64,000 bases of DNA from Planctomycetaceae bacterium (GTDB taxonomy: Bacteria > Planctomycetota > Planctomycetia > Pirellulales > PNKZ01), in NCBI GenBank assembly GCA_016793115.1, contig JAEUIN010000273.1, positions 1 through 64,000 of the forward strand, written 5' to 3'. Positions 1 through 8,320 of this stretch are shown here, in pieces (the first letter of the stretch is position 1; the number at the start of each line of letters is the position of its first letter). A program made the position numbers and the translations under genes. The notes beneath the pieces were generated by a model, which was not told the origin of the DNA, did not search any database, and saw only the letters and a program-made list of their open reading frames with translations.

Positions 1-17
1 GCCGGAGTGCGGCTAAT

Positions 18-56
18 CAAAAAACAAAGCCGACTCTCCGCATGCGAAGAGCCGGC
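18..56 (-). terminator. Intrinsic terminator of the RRM gene
   Basis: Positions 29-56 form a near-perfect hairpin (GCCGGCTCTTCGC on the minus strand pairing with GCGGAGAGTCGGC) followed on the minus strand by a T-rich tract at 27-18. It lies just downstream of the stop of the minus-strand RRM gene, as expected for a Rho-independent terminator. Confidence 0.85.
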
Positions 57-94
57 TCATCGTTGTAGCTTGCTAGTTGGGTCGGTGGGGCGTA

Positions 95-403
95 TTAGTA
101 GCGACGACCGCCCCCTCCGCCGTAACCGCCCCCTCCGCCGCCGCGCGGATTATTCTCGCGAGGCTTCGCCTCGTTGACCGTCAACGGACGGCCGTTGTTT
201 TCCTTGTCGTTCAAACCGTTGATCGCGGCTTGTGCTTCCGAGTCGGACGACATTTCCACGAAGCCAAAACCTTTGCTGCGGCCCGTGTCGCGATCTTGAA
301 TGACCTGAGCACTGGTCACGTTGCCGAACTGTGCAAACAGCGACTCAAGATCGGCGCTGCTCGTGGAGTACGGCAAATTTCCTACGTACAACCGCTTGCC
401 CAT
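95..403 (-). CDS. RRM-domain RNA-binding protein with glycine-rich tail
   Basis: A 102-residue single RRM protein. RNP2 (LYVGNL) is at residues 5-10 and RNP1 (KGFGFVEM) at 44-51, so the beta-alpha-beta RNA-binding fold is complete. The C-terminus from about residue 88 is almost only Gly with Tyr and Arg, as in cyanobacterial and planctomycete glycine-rich RNA-binding proteins. The ATG at 403 is chosen over the in-frame start at 442 because GGGAG sits 7 nt upstream of it and the RRM begins immediately. Family members act as cytoplasmic RNA chaperones, often cold-induced; that role is inferred. The gene stands alone and ends in an intrinsic terminator. Confidence 0.93.
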   Translation of the reverse strand: MGKRLYVGNLPYSTSSADLESLFAQFGNVTSAQVIQDRDTGRSKGFGFVEMSSDSEAQAAINGLNDKENNGRPLTVNEAKPRENNPRGGGGGGYGGGGGRRY

Positions 404-1159
404 ACAAACTCTCCCAAACATACACTGACTGGATTCAACCACGCGCTGGGTCGAACCGTACGAAGGTTAGGGCCGGCGCATCGGCCCGGAAGGTAGAAGC
501 GGCTCGAGCGGAAAACTTCGGCGTCGCAATTACGGCAGCCGTCGACCGACATCGATCCTATCAGCAACCAACCGGACGAAGTATATCGCCGGCCAAAGGT
601 GGGGATCAACGTCGATCGGAAGATTCCGATTTGATTTTTGCGTTGACCGGCGAGCGGCCGCCTGAGGCGGGAAATCCGGCCTTTTCCCTCAACGAACAGC
701 CGACTTGGCAGGATTTCAACCTACAGTCGTCAACGTCGCCGAGTAAGTTGCGTCGCGCTAAGCCGTTCGTGCCGCGTCGGCCGGAAGTGCGGAACCGGTA
801 TAGACGACGGGCGACGCGCCGACCCCGGCACGACCGCACAGTTCACGGCTTCGCCCTGGGCACGGGAAGCGGAAATCGCCGCTCGCTTGCTCCGCAAAAC
901 CGGTGCGGGCGAGAACACCGCTCTTAATACGAGGCGGCCGCGTCGCGACGGAACAGCAAGAAATCGATTGAACCCCATCGGACGACGGCCGTCGACTCTT
1001 GGCCGGAGAAAAAAGGCGAGTGCGAAACGCCGAACAGGGAAAACGGCGCTTCCCGCGAGCCGTGCGATCAGGATGGGCGCAACGACTCGCGGGAAGCACG
1101 ACCGCTCAAAGCTTGCCAGGTGACGCGACCGGAGAAAGTACGAGCCGCGCCGCGCGAGC
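404..1159. other. Intergenic region without a convincing gene
   Basis: About 750 bp between the RRM gene and the small lipoprotein gene. Several open frames exist on both strands, but all are Arg/Ser/Pro-rich with no domain, signal peptide or ribosome site, so I treat them as chance frames in GC-rich DNA. The RRM promoter must lie in the first 100-150 bp. I see no strong hairpin or repeat. Confidence 0.5.
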
Positions 1160-1345
1160 TTAGCCCGGAGCGGGCAAATACGTTTCCGTCGCCGGGGCCG
1201 ACACGGTCGGGCCCGGAACGTAGGGGCTGCCTGCGGTCGGGCACGTATCGCAGTGGGGACCGCGACGGAACCGTTCGCAGATGCCGCAGCCGATCGCAGA
1301 GGTCGTTAAAACCCCGACAATCGCTAACAACAGTAGCCGTTTCAT
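1160..1345 (-). CDS. Small lipoprotein, 61 residues
   Basis: A short protein with a charged N-terminus (MKR), a hydrophobic stretch at residues 4-18 and a lipobox-like SAIGC ending at Cys20, so it should be lipidated and anchored to a membrane. The mature part is about 40 residues with three further Cys (23, 32, 35) and a Pro/Thr-rich end. The ATG at 1345 has GGAGG 9 nt upstream, a strong ribosome-binding site that decides the start over longer in-frame options. Tiny Cys/Pro-rich lipoproteins of this kind are common in planctomycetes; no function is known to me. Confidence 0.75.
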   Translation of the reverse strand: MKRLLLLAIVGVLTTSAIGCGICERFRRGPHCDTCPTAGSPYVPGPTVSAPATETYLPAPG

Positions 1346-1642
1346 GGCTCGAACCTCCGCTACAAAGGGACGCGACCCCCGGACAAAGCCGAAGGTCGAG
1401 CAACCATACCTCACGGGGAAGGATGTGCAAACGAAACGCGACTTGTTTTTGAAACGCCTCATCGTCGACTTTTTTTCACAAATTTTCCGCCAAGCGCAAA
1501 TCTCCGGTGTAGAGTTGGGTAGCTTGAGAAGTCGCGGCGCGCCATGAGCGAACCGATCGCCGGTGCGAGAAATAGCCGCCAAGGACGATGGTGCGTAGTG
1601 CCGCCGGGACGAACACGTCCCGGTGCTCAAAGGATCTGAGCG

Positions 1643-2863
1643 ATGACGCTCGACGGATGGAGCGACAGGGTTCCAACACGAAGTTGCGCGTCGCTGCGCG
1701 CGCTGTTGTTTCTTCTATTTCAAGCTCTCGCGACCGTCATTTGCGCCCAAGCAAGTGAGCCGAGCGCCCCTGTCGCCCCACCGGTTACGTCCGCGGAGGC
1801 AAATGTCGACTCGTCCGCAATTGAAGATGCGGATGACGACTCGGCGCTCGCCGAACTGTCGGAAGTCGAGTTGGCCGATCTCATCGCCGACGAGGAAACG
1901 GCTGCCTTCGCCCGCGCCGGCGTCCTAACGGACGAACCCCTCCCGGAATCGAGCGGAACGCGGTTCGCCGACGCGCTCGACGACCGTGACGAGTTGTGGT
2001 TCGTTTCGGCCCGCCGTGCTCGCATAACCCCCGAAGGCGCGGCCGGCTTCGACGTTTGGCGTTACCTCAATCGCAGTTGGGTTCGTGCGGGGCTCGCCGA
2101 GCTCCATGCTGCCGACACGTCGATTCCGACTTGTTTCCATGTTCACGGAAATCGCGTAAGTTTCGCTCAGGCCAATTGCGGCGGCTGGAATTTCTATACA
2201 ACGGTGACCGCAGCGGGCTGCCGGGAACGCGGCCCTTTACGCTGGGTGATTTTCACATGGCCAAGCGATCGTTGTTGCGACGTCGGTCCACGAAAAGATG
2301 TGCAAATCAAGGCGGTCCGGGCTGAGTGCTACGGGTATTATCTGGCATGGCTCGTCGATTCTATGCCGGCCGACTCGTCGCTCAGCATGATCGGCTATAG
2401 CTTTGGAACGCGCGTTATCGGCTCGGCACTTCATCTTCTCGGGGGCGGTTCGCTGCGCGGTCGCGCACTAGCGGAGCGCAAGGTCGAGCGTCGGGCGATA
2501 CGTACGGTCCTACTCGCCGCCGCGCTCGACAATGACCATTTCGCTCCGGGACGAGCGATGCAGTACGCGCCGTCGCAAATCGATCGTTTGTTGATCGCGA
2601 TGAACTGCCGCGACCCGGCGCTTAAGTGGTACGCTTTGCTTTACAAGATCGTGCTGCGCCCGCAACGAGGCCAACAGTCGCTCGGCTACACCGGTATTGC
2701 GGGCTTAACCTCGATTCCTTGTTTGAGCGGACGCGTCGAGCATCGTGATCTCACGGCGGCGGTCGGTCGCGAACACGACGCCTATGGGTTTCGCTATTTG
2801 ACGCCGACCTTCGTCGAACGGATGCGACAGTATCTTTACCATGAGCCGCTCGGCGCCCGCTAA
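1643..2863 (+). CDS. Secreted alpha/beta hydrolase of unknown substrate
   Basis: A 406-residue protein with an N-terminal hydrophobic signal segment (about residues 18-36, ending near AQA). An acidic low-complexity stretch follows (about 50-85), then an alpha/beta hydrolase core. HVHGNR carries the likely oxyanion-hole strand, and IGYSFGTR (near residue 252) is the nucleophile elbow with a catalytic Ser; a C-terminal His in the EHDAY region is the probable triad member. It resembles the DUF900-type or lipase-like hydrolases of planctomycetes. The ATG has AAGGA about 10 nt upstream. It converges with the sigma factor gene, 18 bp away. The substrate cannot be read from the sequence. Confidence 0.75.
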   Translation: MTLDGWSDRVPTRSCASLRALLFLLFQALATVICAQASEPSAPVAPPVTSAEANVDSSAIEDADDDSALAELSEVELADLIADEETAAFARAGVLTDEPLPESSGTRFADALDDRDELWFVSARRARITPEGAAGFDVWRYLNRSWVRAGLAELHAADTSIPTCFHVHGNRVSFAQANCGGWNFYTTVTAAGCRERGPLRWVIFTWPSDRCCDVGPRKDVQIKAVRAECYGYYLAWLVDSMPADSSLSMIGYSFGTRVIGSALHLLGGGSLRGRALAERKVERRAIRTVLLAAALDNDHFAPGRAMQYAPSQIDRLLIAMNCRDPALKWYALLYKIVLRPQRGQQSLGYTGIAGLTSIPCLSGRVEHRDLTAAVGREHDAYGFRYLTPTFVERMRQYLYHEPLGAR

Positions 2864-2881
2864 GTTCGCTTCACCGCCGCT

Positions 2882-3799
2882 CTACGCTTCGAAATCTTCT
2901 AAACGATACCGCCTCGCCGCTTCGCGAAGCTTCTCCAGGGCCCGCATCTGCAATTGCCGCACGCGTTCTTTGCAGATGCCCATCTCGGAGGACAGCTCCT
3001 GCAGCGAACGCTCGTCTTCGCCCGCAATCAGGCCGTACCGTTTGCTCACGATTGCTCGCTCACGCGGATCAAGTCGCTCAAGCATTTGCCGCAGCGCTCG
3101 ATGTCGTATGGATTGCGTGCGTAATTCCGAAGGATCAGGCCGATAATCGACGGCCTCCAGCGCCGCTTCACCGTCGTTTGAAGCAATGTTGAACGCGGTC
3201 GGCTTCTTTCCAACGGCGCGAGCAAAATTGTATCGTAGCGCCCAAGTGGCATACGTGCTGAATCGAAAGCCGCGCGAAAAGTCGAACTTCTCGACGGCGC
3301 GCAACAACGTCACATTCCCGTCGCTTATCAGCTCGCCGAGAGGCAATCGGGACGTGGCGAATTTCTTGGCGACGGACACGACCAATCGGACGTTCGCCTC
3401 GACGATGCGGTTGCGAAGTTGGGTCGCGGCTTGTAGCAGCGTTTCCAAACGCTCGACGGTCGAGCGATTCGGCGATGTCAGCGACAAGGTTCGCTGCGCT
3501 CGGACGGCATGATGCTTCAACAGGTTCATCGTGCGAAACAAGAGCGTCTCTTGCTCGGGTCGAAGAAGTTGGCCGCCGGCGGTCGACAATTCGTCACGCA
3601 GACGTCGGGCTACGGCAAGGACGTCGGCTTCCGTGTCCGGAGCCCGAACCAATTGGCGACGACCGACATATTCCACTTCGGTCTCCATCCAGCGTCCGAT
3701 CCGCTCGCGAAGGTCGTCATGGCGGCGATCGGCCGTGTCGAGCGTACGCGTCCGAACCGACGAGGATTTGCGGGGGGCGCCGAGGGGGATCGCTACCAT
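2882..3799 (-). CDS. RNA polymerase sigma factor, sigma-70 family
   Basis: A 305-residue sigma factor. Region 2 (about residues 136-196) has LVVSVAKKF, GELISDGNVTLLRAVEKFD and FSTYATWALR, the core-binding and -10-recognition helices. Region 4 (about 238-295) has LDPRERAIVSKRYGL and the helix-turn-helix MGICKERVRQLQMRALEKL, which reads the -35. A spacer replaces a full region 3, and the N-terminus (1-80) is Arg-rich without region 1.1. This fits a group 2/3 alternative sigma of planctomycetes rather than an ECF factor or the housekeeping sigma. It is divergent from a MerR/B12-domain regulator, an arrangement reminiscent of LitR-LitS in Streptomyces. The regulon is unknown. Confidence 0.9.
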   Translation of the reverse strand: MVAIPLGAPRKSSSVRTRTLDTADRRHDDLRERIGRWMETEVEYVGRRQLVRAPDTEADVLAVARRLRDELSTAGGQLLRPEQETLLFRTMNLLKHHAVRAQRTLSLTSPNRSTVERLETLLQAATQLRNRIVEANVRLVVSVAKKFATSRLPLGELISDGNVTLLRAVEKFDFSRGFRFSTYATWALRYNFARAVGKKPTAFNIASNDGEAALEAVDYRPDPSELRTQSIRHRALRQMLERLDPRERAIVSKRYGLIAGEDERSLQELSSEMGICKERVRQLQMRALEKLREAARRYRLEDFEA

Positions 3800-3819
3800 G
3801 GTTGCAAGCCCTGATATAA

Positions 3820-3835
3820 AATTCGTTCAAATCGT
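3820..3835 (+). repeat. 16-bp direct repeat, copy 1 (candidate operator)
   Basis: AATTCGTTCAAATCGT occurs here and again, identical, at 4024-4039. This copy lies just downstream of the predicted start site of the sigma gene. The next bases extend it to a partial tandem, with CGTTCA occurring twice 9 bp apart. Confidence 0.7.
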
Positions 3836-3842
3836 TCATCTA

Positions 3843-3871
3843 TTTATAGTGGTGCCGTTCTCCTTCGGCAA
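3843..3871 (-). promoter_or_regulatory. Promoter of the sigma factor gene
   Basis: On the minus strand, -35 TTGCCG (plus coordinates 3866-3871) and -10 TATAAA (3843-3848) are separated by exactly 17 bp. Transcription would start near 3836, which puts one copy of the 16-bp repeat (3820-3835) at the very 5' end of the transcript. Confidence 0.6.
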
Positions 3872-3965
3872 TCCGTCTCTGAGCGTTTTTCCTGCGCAGG
3901 TAAAACGGCTGTCTATAAACCATTCACATCGAAACACTTACGCATCGCAGCACTGACCAGATAGA

Positions 3966-3994
3966 TTGGTCGGCCGATGAAGTATGGATAGAAT
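3966..3994 (+). promoter_or_regulatory. Promoter of the MerR/B12 regulator gene
   Basis: TTGGTC (3966-3971) and TAGAAT (3989-3994) are separated by 17 bp. The expected start is near 4001, giving a leader of about 37 nt before the GTG at 4038. No Shine-Dalgarno sequence is visible in that leader. Confidence 0.6.
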
Positions 3995-4023
3995 CGTAGG
4001 TCGACTTCCCTACCGAATCTTTT

Positions 4024-4039
4024 AATTCGTTCAAATCGT
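4024..4039 (+). repeat. 16-bp direct repeat, copy 2 (candidate operator)
   Basis: An exact second copy of AATTCGTTCAAATCGT, running into the first two bases of the GTG start codon of the regulator gene. With copy 1 it places the same sequence at the transcription start region of both divergent genes, in opposite orientation relative to each, which favours a DNA-level protein site over an RNA element. Confidence 0.7.
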
Positions 4040-4964
4040 GGCTAAGCAGCTGTACACTCCACATCAGGTCTCGCGGGCCCTGGGCGTTAGCGAATCGACG
4101 CTCAAGCGATGGTGCGACAAGGGCGTGCTAGCCACGATTCGAACGGCCGGCGGACACCGACGCGTCGCTTTCGACGAAGTCGTGCGGTTCCTCCGCGACT
4201 CCGGCCAAGACGTCGTCGAGCCTGAGGTCCTTGGTCTTCCGGCGGCGGTCGGCCACGGTGCGACGGTCCTCAATCGTGCTCGCCGCGAGTTCTTGGAAGC
4301 ACTGACATCCGGCAACAGCGCCGTCGCGACTCGAATTATTCTCGACCTCTACATCACCAGGCACCCCGTTTGGCAGATCGGCGACGAGGTCGTCGGTCCG
4401 GCTCTGAGCGACGTCGGGCTCGCATGGCAGTGTGGCAACCTCTCCGCCTTCCAAGAGCGTTGGGGATGCGAAATCGTGCAGCGATGTCTGTATGTTCTCG
4501 ACGCTGCGGTCCCCGAGCCCCCCGCCGACGCACCGCGGGCCGTCGGCGGCACGCTCGAAGGAGATCACTATCGGCTTGCCACGACGCTGTGCGAAGCCGT
4601 GTTGCGTGAAGCCGGTTGGCAAGCGCAATCGTTCGGAACCTCCCTTCCGCAGCCCTCTTTGATCGACGCGGTCCGCAAGATCCGACCGCGGCTCTGCTGG
4701 CTGAGCGTTTCGCATGTCGCCGACGCCGATCGGTTCGTCGCAGAACTTAACGAGCTTTTCGACGCCGCCAAGGCAGGCGGCACGGCTCTCGTCGTCGGCG
4801 GACGCGGCTTCAGCGAGGAGCTTCGGCGCCGCTGCCGCTATACGACCTACTGTGAACGACTGAAAGATTTGCACGCGTTCGCCGAATCCGTCGCCAAGCT
4901 TCAACCTCGGTCGGATGCGGGCGCGACAAGTTCCAATATTGCCAGTTCCGGCGGGCAGAAATAG
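4038..4964 (+). CDS. MerR-type regulator with B12-binding-like domain (CarH/LitR-like)
   Basis: A 308-residue regulator. Residues 5-55 are a MerR/excisionase winged helix (YTPHQVSRALGVSESTLKRW and AGGHRR). Residues about 80-155 match the helical bundle that caps cobalamin in CarH/LitR, with W130-x9-E140; the usual following His is Arg141. Residues about 168-290 are a Rossmann B12-binding-like fold. The cobalamin-ligand motif DxHxxG reads D176-H-Y178-R-L-A181: counting from the downstream FG as in MetH (22 residues), the axial His is Tyr178, with a His one place earlier. It may therefore be light/B12-independent or sense another ligand. The GTG start is forced by an in-frame stop just upstream. 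Divergent from the sigma gene; its last 64 bp overlap the convergent phosphoesterase gene. Confidence 0.85.
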   Translation: MAKQLYTPHQVSRALGVSESTLKRWCDKGVLATIRTAGGHRRVAFDEVVRFLRDSGQDVVEPEVLGLPAAVGHGATVLNRARREFLEALTSGNSAVATRIILDLYITRHPVWQIGDEVVGPALSDVGLAWQCGNLSAFQERWGCEIVQRCLYVLDAAVPEPPADAPRAVGGTLEGDHYRLATTLCEAVLREAGWQAQSFGTSLPQPSLIDAVRKIRPRLCWLSVSHVADADRFVAELNELFDAAKAGGTALVVGGRGFSEELRRRCRYTTYCERLKDLHAFAESVAKLQPRSDAGATSSNIASSGGQK

Positions 4965-6109
4965 CGCAACGGCAATTTATTCGACGTGCCGCGGCTGACG
5001 TGCATCACCGTGGGCGGCTCGTAAAAAACGCCCGATGCATAGTGAACGCCGCATTTACTCGGGGCCAGGACCGGACCGAGAATCGGAAATTGAATTTGTC
5101 CGCCGTGAACGTGCCCGGCGAGCACTAGGTCGAAATCACGTTCGCGAGCCCACGAATACTGGTCGGGCGAGTGCGAAAGCAAAACTCGGAATTGCGGCGG
5201 TCCGAAGATCCTTGATTGCCGCGGCACTTCCGGCGGCGGGCCTAGCCAGGGAAGTTCATTACCGGCCAACAGGACGTCGACGCCTCGAATTGTCGTCTGA
5301 ACGTAACCTCTTCCCAGGTCCCTCAGCCCGGCTGCGACCAGCCTTCGCGCCGTTTCCGTGTGGTCGATGCGAATGTCGTGGTTGCCCAGCACGAAGTAGA
5401 TGCCGTGCGGCGCGACAAGTGTTCCGAACGTCGAAGCGATCCAATCCCAGCACGCCGGCTTTTCAATAAGGTCGCCGGTGAGCGCGACTATGTCGGCACG
5501 CGCTTCGTTTGTCAACCGCACCAGACGCTCATAGAGGCCGCATTCGAACACGCCCGCAAGATGGAGATCGCTGAGGTGTGCGATGCGCAACCCGTTCAGC
5601 GCCCTCGGCAGCCGCGGCACGAGGATTCGCTTCCGATGCACGCACAATTGCAGCCCCTGGTTGTAAGGCAGCCGAGTCAGCAATCGGCCTTTAAGCGTTA
5701 GGGCTTTAGCTCCTCCGAAATGCGAACACAAATCATGTCGCACGTACTCGTCGGCTAACAAGTGTTCCGATTCTCGCCACGTCAGCCGGATGATCAACCA
5801 CGGTAAAAAACAAACCAGGGTGTTAAGTACGCACAACCCGACGTAGCCGCGAGCCGCAGGCGATAACGGCCCGCCCCATGCCCAGACGTCGATCGGGAGT
5901 TCAACTCGGTGCGTTGCGGCGAATCGCACCAACGCCCATGCCGGCAGCGCCGTCGCGCCGACGACGATCGCCGTGTTGATCAGCGGCGAGATACGCTTTA
6001 CGAACCGATAATCGAGGTTCACGGCGTGCAGGTTATTGCTGCACCACTGAATCCAAGAAATGTGGCCGGGCACGGCGACCAAAGCCAGCCAAATAAAAGG
6101 ATCGCTCAT
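4901..6109 (-). CDS. Membrane-anchored calcineurin-like metallophosphoesterase
   Basis: A 402-residue protein. The first ~125 residues carry about three hydrophobic segments and anchor it in the membrane. The rest is a calcineurin-like phosphoesterase with the metal-binding series HLSDLHL, ALTGDLIE, LGNHD, LLSHSPD and LAGHVHGGQ, all intact. This order matches the YaeI/YkuE-type class, which hydrolyses phosphodiesters of lipids or cyclic nucleotides; the substrate here is unknown. The start is ATG at 6109 with no evident Shine-Dalgarno sequence. It converges with and overlaps the MerR/B12 regulator gene by 64 bp, so the two 3' ends are antisense to each other. Confidence 0.88.
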   Translation of the reverse strand: MSDPFIWLALVAVPGHISWIQWCSNNLHAVNLDYRFVKRISPLINTAIVVGATALPAWALVRFAATHRVELPIDVWAWGGPLSPAARGYVGLCVLNTLVCFLPWLIIRLTWRESEHLLADEYVRHDLCSHFGGAKALTLKGRLLTRLPYNQGLQLCVHRKRILVPRLPRALNGLRIAHLSDLHLAGVFECGLYERLVRLTNEARADIVALTGDLIEKPACWDWIASTFGTLVAPHGIYFVLGNHDIRIDHTETARRLVAAGLRDLGRGYVQTTIRGVDVLLAGNELPWLGPPPEVPRQSRIFGPPQFRVLLSHSPDQYSWARERDFDLVLAGHVHGGQIQFPILGPVLAPSKCGVHYASGVFYEPPTVMHVSRGTSNKLPLRYFCPPELAILELVAPASDRG

Positions 6110-6143
6110 AAGGCGTCGCGCGTCGTGCGCTCTCGCCCCGGCA

Positions 6144-7853
6144 TTACAGGAATTTCTCGACGGTGTCGAGCAATTGATCGAGCCGGAACGGCTTATAGAG
6201 CACGGCCTTCAATCCGGCCTGCCGCGCTTTGACGATCGAATGGCCGGGATCCCAACCGAAGCCCGACATCAACACGAGCGGCACAGGGTTCACCAACTCG
6301 CCGAGTTTCATCATGACGTCGTAGCCTGTCATGTCGGGCAGGCGCACGTCGGCGATGATCACATCGTAGGGATGCGCTTTCGACATGTTGCGAACCATAC
6401 ACACGGCCTCATTGCCGTCGTGAGCCGTTTCCACGACGCAGCCGTAGCGCTCCAAGAGGTGATGGGCCGCCGTGCGGACAGTTTCGTCGGCGTCGACAAC
6501 CAAAACCTGCCGCCCGCGCAGCTTCGGCCGATCGGGCCCCATCGTGCCTTGCGGCAACGCCTGACTCGGCGCCATCTTCTGGCCGACTTTCTGAATCACC
6601 TGCTTAATATCCCGGGCGTTCCGCAAAATCCGCTGCAGACGTTCGGCCACATCCGGCTCGTGCCCGATGTAACGTTCCATAATGTTGACGGCGTCATTCA
6701 AAATATCATCGACCGGCAACGCCACCGCGCTGTGGATCGCTTCGACGCTCATGGCCGCCGCCCCCGCTCGTTCGACGACCAGCAGTTCCAGCGTGTTAAG
6801 CGCAACGGCGACGTCGCGAGCGAAGATTTCCAAAAACTGCTGGTCGCTGTCACCGAAGGCCCGCGGTTCGGGGCTCTCCACGTTGAAGGTGCCGATCACC
6901 TCCTCGTGCAGCATGAGCGGCACGGTAAGCGAGCTATGGCCGCCGCGAGCCCCCTCGATATAGAGCGGATCCGAAGTCGTGTCTTCGCAGAGGTAACTCT
7001 TGCGTGTCGCCGCAACGAAGCCGGTGACGCCGTTTCCTTTCGGCTCGGCGAAGAGCTCACGATTGGCCGCCTCGGGCGACATGCCGACGGCTAACAGCGG
7101 TTCGAGCTTACCGGTCTTCGCATCAAGCAGGCGAATCTCGATAATGTCGAAATTGAGCAACTGGTGCGCATAGTGCAAAATGTTTTGCTTGAGCAGCTCG
7201 ATTCGCTCATCAATCGTCATCCGGAAGAGTTCTTCCGGGGAGAGGTTGGCCAATTCAACGCCGGCTTTGTGAATCGCCGCCAGTTTCTGTTGCTGAACGA
7301 CTTCGGCCGTGACATCGCGCAAGGTCACGATCAGACGTTTCAAGCCGGCGTCGCCGAGCGGAGCGGCGTGAACGCGGTAGAAGTTGTCACCGGAGTGAAG
7401 CGTCGAGCTACTGGCTCGTCCCGAGGCTCTGGCCGTATTGAAAGGACACATGTCCGGGCCAAGAATCTCGGGCCCATGCAGCGCGGCGTAAAAGCCTTGA
7501 CCAGCGAGACTCGCCTGCTTGGTCCAGTCGCTCAACCGTTGATTGGCCCAAACGATTTTATTGTCGGCATCCAAGACGACGACCCCATCCGGCATGGAGC
7601 GCAGCATTTGCTCCGGCGTACATGCCGACGGGTCGGGCGGTTGGAAACCATCGGCCTCGGCGGCGGACATCACGACCTCATAGCGTCGCGCTTCGACGGT
7701 AACTTCGACATCGTCGTCGCTCGCTTGTTCGTGAGGGACCGTTTTGGTATTGAGGCTCAAAATCGTCGTCTCCGCGGGGTTCGACGCTGCGATTTCGTCG
7801 TCGGGCAATCGCGCAAGGATTCTCCGACGAAGATCCTTGGCGGATCGTCGCAC
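6144..7853 (-). CDS. PAS-GAF-receiver signalling protein without a kinase catalytic domain
   Basis: A 569-residue cytoplasmic sensor. PAS is at about residues 85-185 (SMPDGVVVLDADNKIVWAN), GAF at about 220-365 (GVTGFVAATRKSYLCEDT, VPLMLHEEVIGTFNVES), then a helical hairpin (about 375-430) with a His followed by ALP that looks like a decayed dimerisation/His-phosphotransfer region. A receiver domain occupies about 448-569, with the acidic pair in VVDADET, the phosphoacceptor Asp in IIADVRLPDMTGYD and the Lys in LYKPF. No HATPase domain is present, so phosphate or the signal must come from a partner kinase. The start is GTG at 7853; an internal start before the PAS domain (near residue 63) is possible. 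Lies 34 bp upstream of the phosphoesterase gene on the same strand. Confidence 0.85.
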   Translation of the reverse strand: MRRSAKDLRRRILARLPDDEIAASNPAETTILSLNTKTVPHEQASDDDVEVTVEARRYEVVMSAAEADGFQPPDPSACTPEQMLRSMPDGVVVLDADNKIVWANQRLSDWTKQASLAGQGFYAALHGPEILGPDMCPFNTARASGRASSSTLHSGDNFYRVHAAPLGDAGLKRLIVTLRDVTAEVVQQQKLAAIHKAGVELANLSPEELFRMTIDERIELLKQNILHYAHQLLNFDIIEIRLLDAKTGKLEPLLAVGMSPEAANRELFAEPKGNGVTGFVAATRKSYLCEDTTSDPLYIEGARGGHSSLTVPLMLHEEVIGTFNVESPEPRAFGDSDQQFLEIFARDVAVALNTLELLVVERAGAAAMSVEAIHSAVALPVDDILNDAVNIMERYIGHEPDVAERLQRILRNARDIKQVIQKVGQKMAPSQALPQGTMGPDRPKLRGRQVLVVDADETVRTAAHHLLERYGCVVETAHDGNEAVCMVRNMSKAHPYDVIIADVRLPDMTGYDVMMKLGELVNPVPLVLMSGFGWDPGHSIVKARQAGLKAVLYKPFRLDQLLDTVEKFL

Positions 7854-8320
7854 GCGGCACCGAATCGAACGTGACCGTCTCCGGCCCGTCCCCCTTGAAA
7901 ATTATAGGATTGCGGATTGCGGCGAACAACGAAAATAAGCGGCGCTACCGTCTCCATCGGCGTTTGGGTCGCAAAGTATTTCGCTTTGCGGAAACAAGGC
8001 TAACTATTCCTTCAACGCCGCGAACAACGAGTTCGCCTAAAGGGTAAGTTGCGCCGCGCAATCATGTCTTGCCGGCAATATCGCGCGACGACCGTCGAAG
8101 GAGTTTGCCGGACACCGCAAGTTTGCGCCAAGCCTACTCTCGGGTGCCCAGAGGAACTGCGTCGACCGATACGAACGACATTCGCTGGCGAGAAGTCCCG
8201 AATACGCCTCCATGCGGCCGATACATGGCGGATGATGGAGCGGTCCTAACCGGCGTCGGTACGGCCAGTTGAAGTCGCCTTGGACGACCCTTCTCCACGC
8301 TTCGGCATGAGGATCAAGAA
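7854..8320. other. Divergent intergenic region
   Basis: About 470 bp between the PAS-GAF-receiver gene (minus) and a small membrane protein gene (plus). It must hold both promoters. I find no strong hairpin, repeat or credible reading frame; the open frames at 8049-8272 lack a ribosome site and any recognisable composition. Confidence 0.45.

Noticed and set aside
2882..3799. Assignment of the sigma factor as ECF (LitS-like)
   Set aside because: It has an RpoD-type region 2 with FSTYATWALR and a long N-terminus; ECF factors are about 180-200 residues with only regions 2 and 4.
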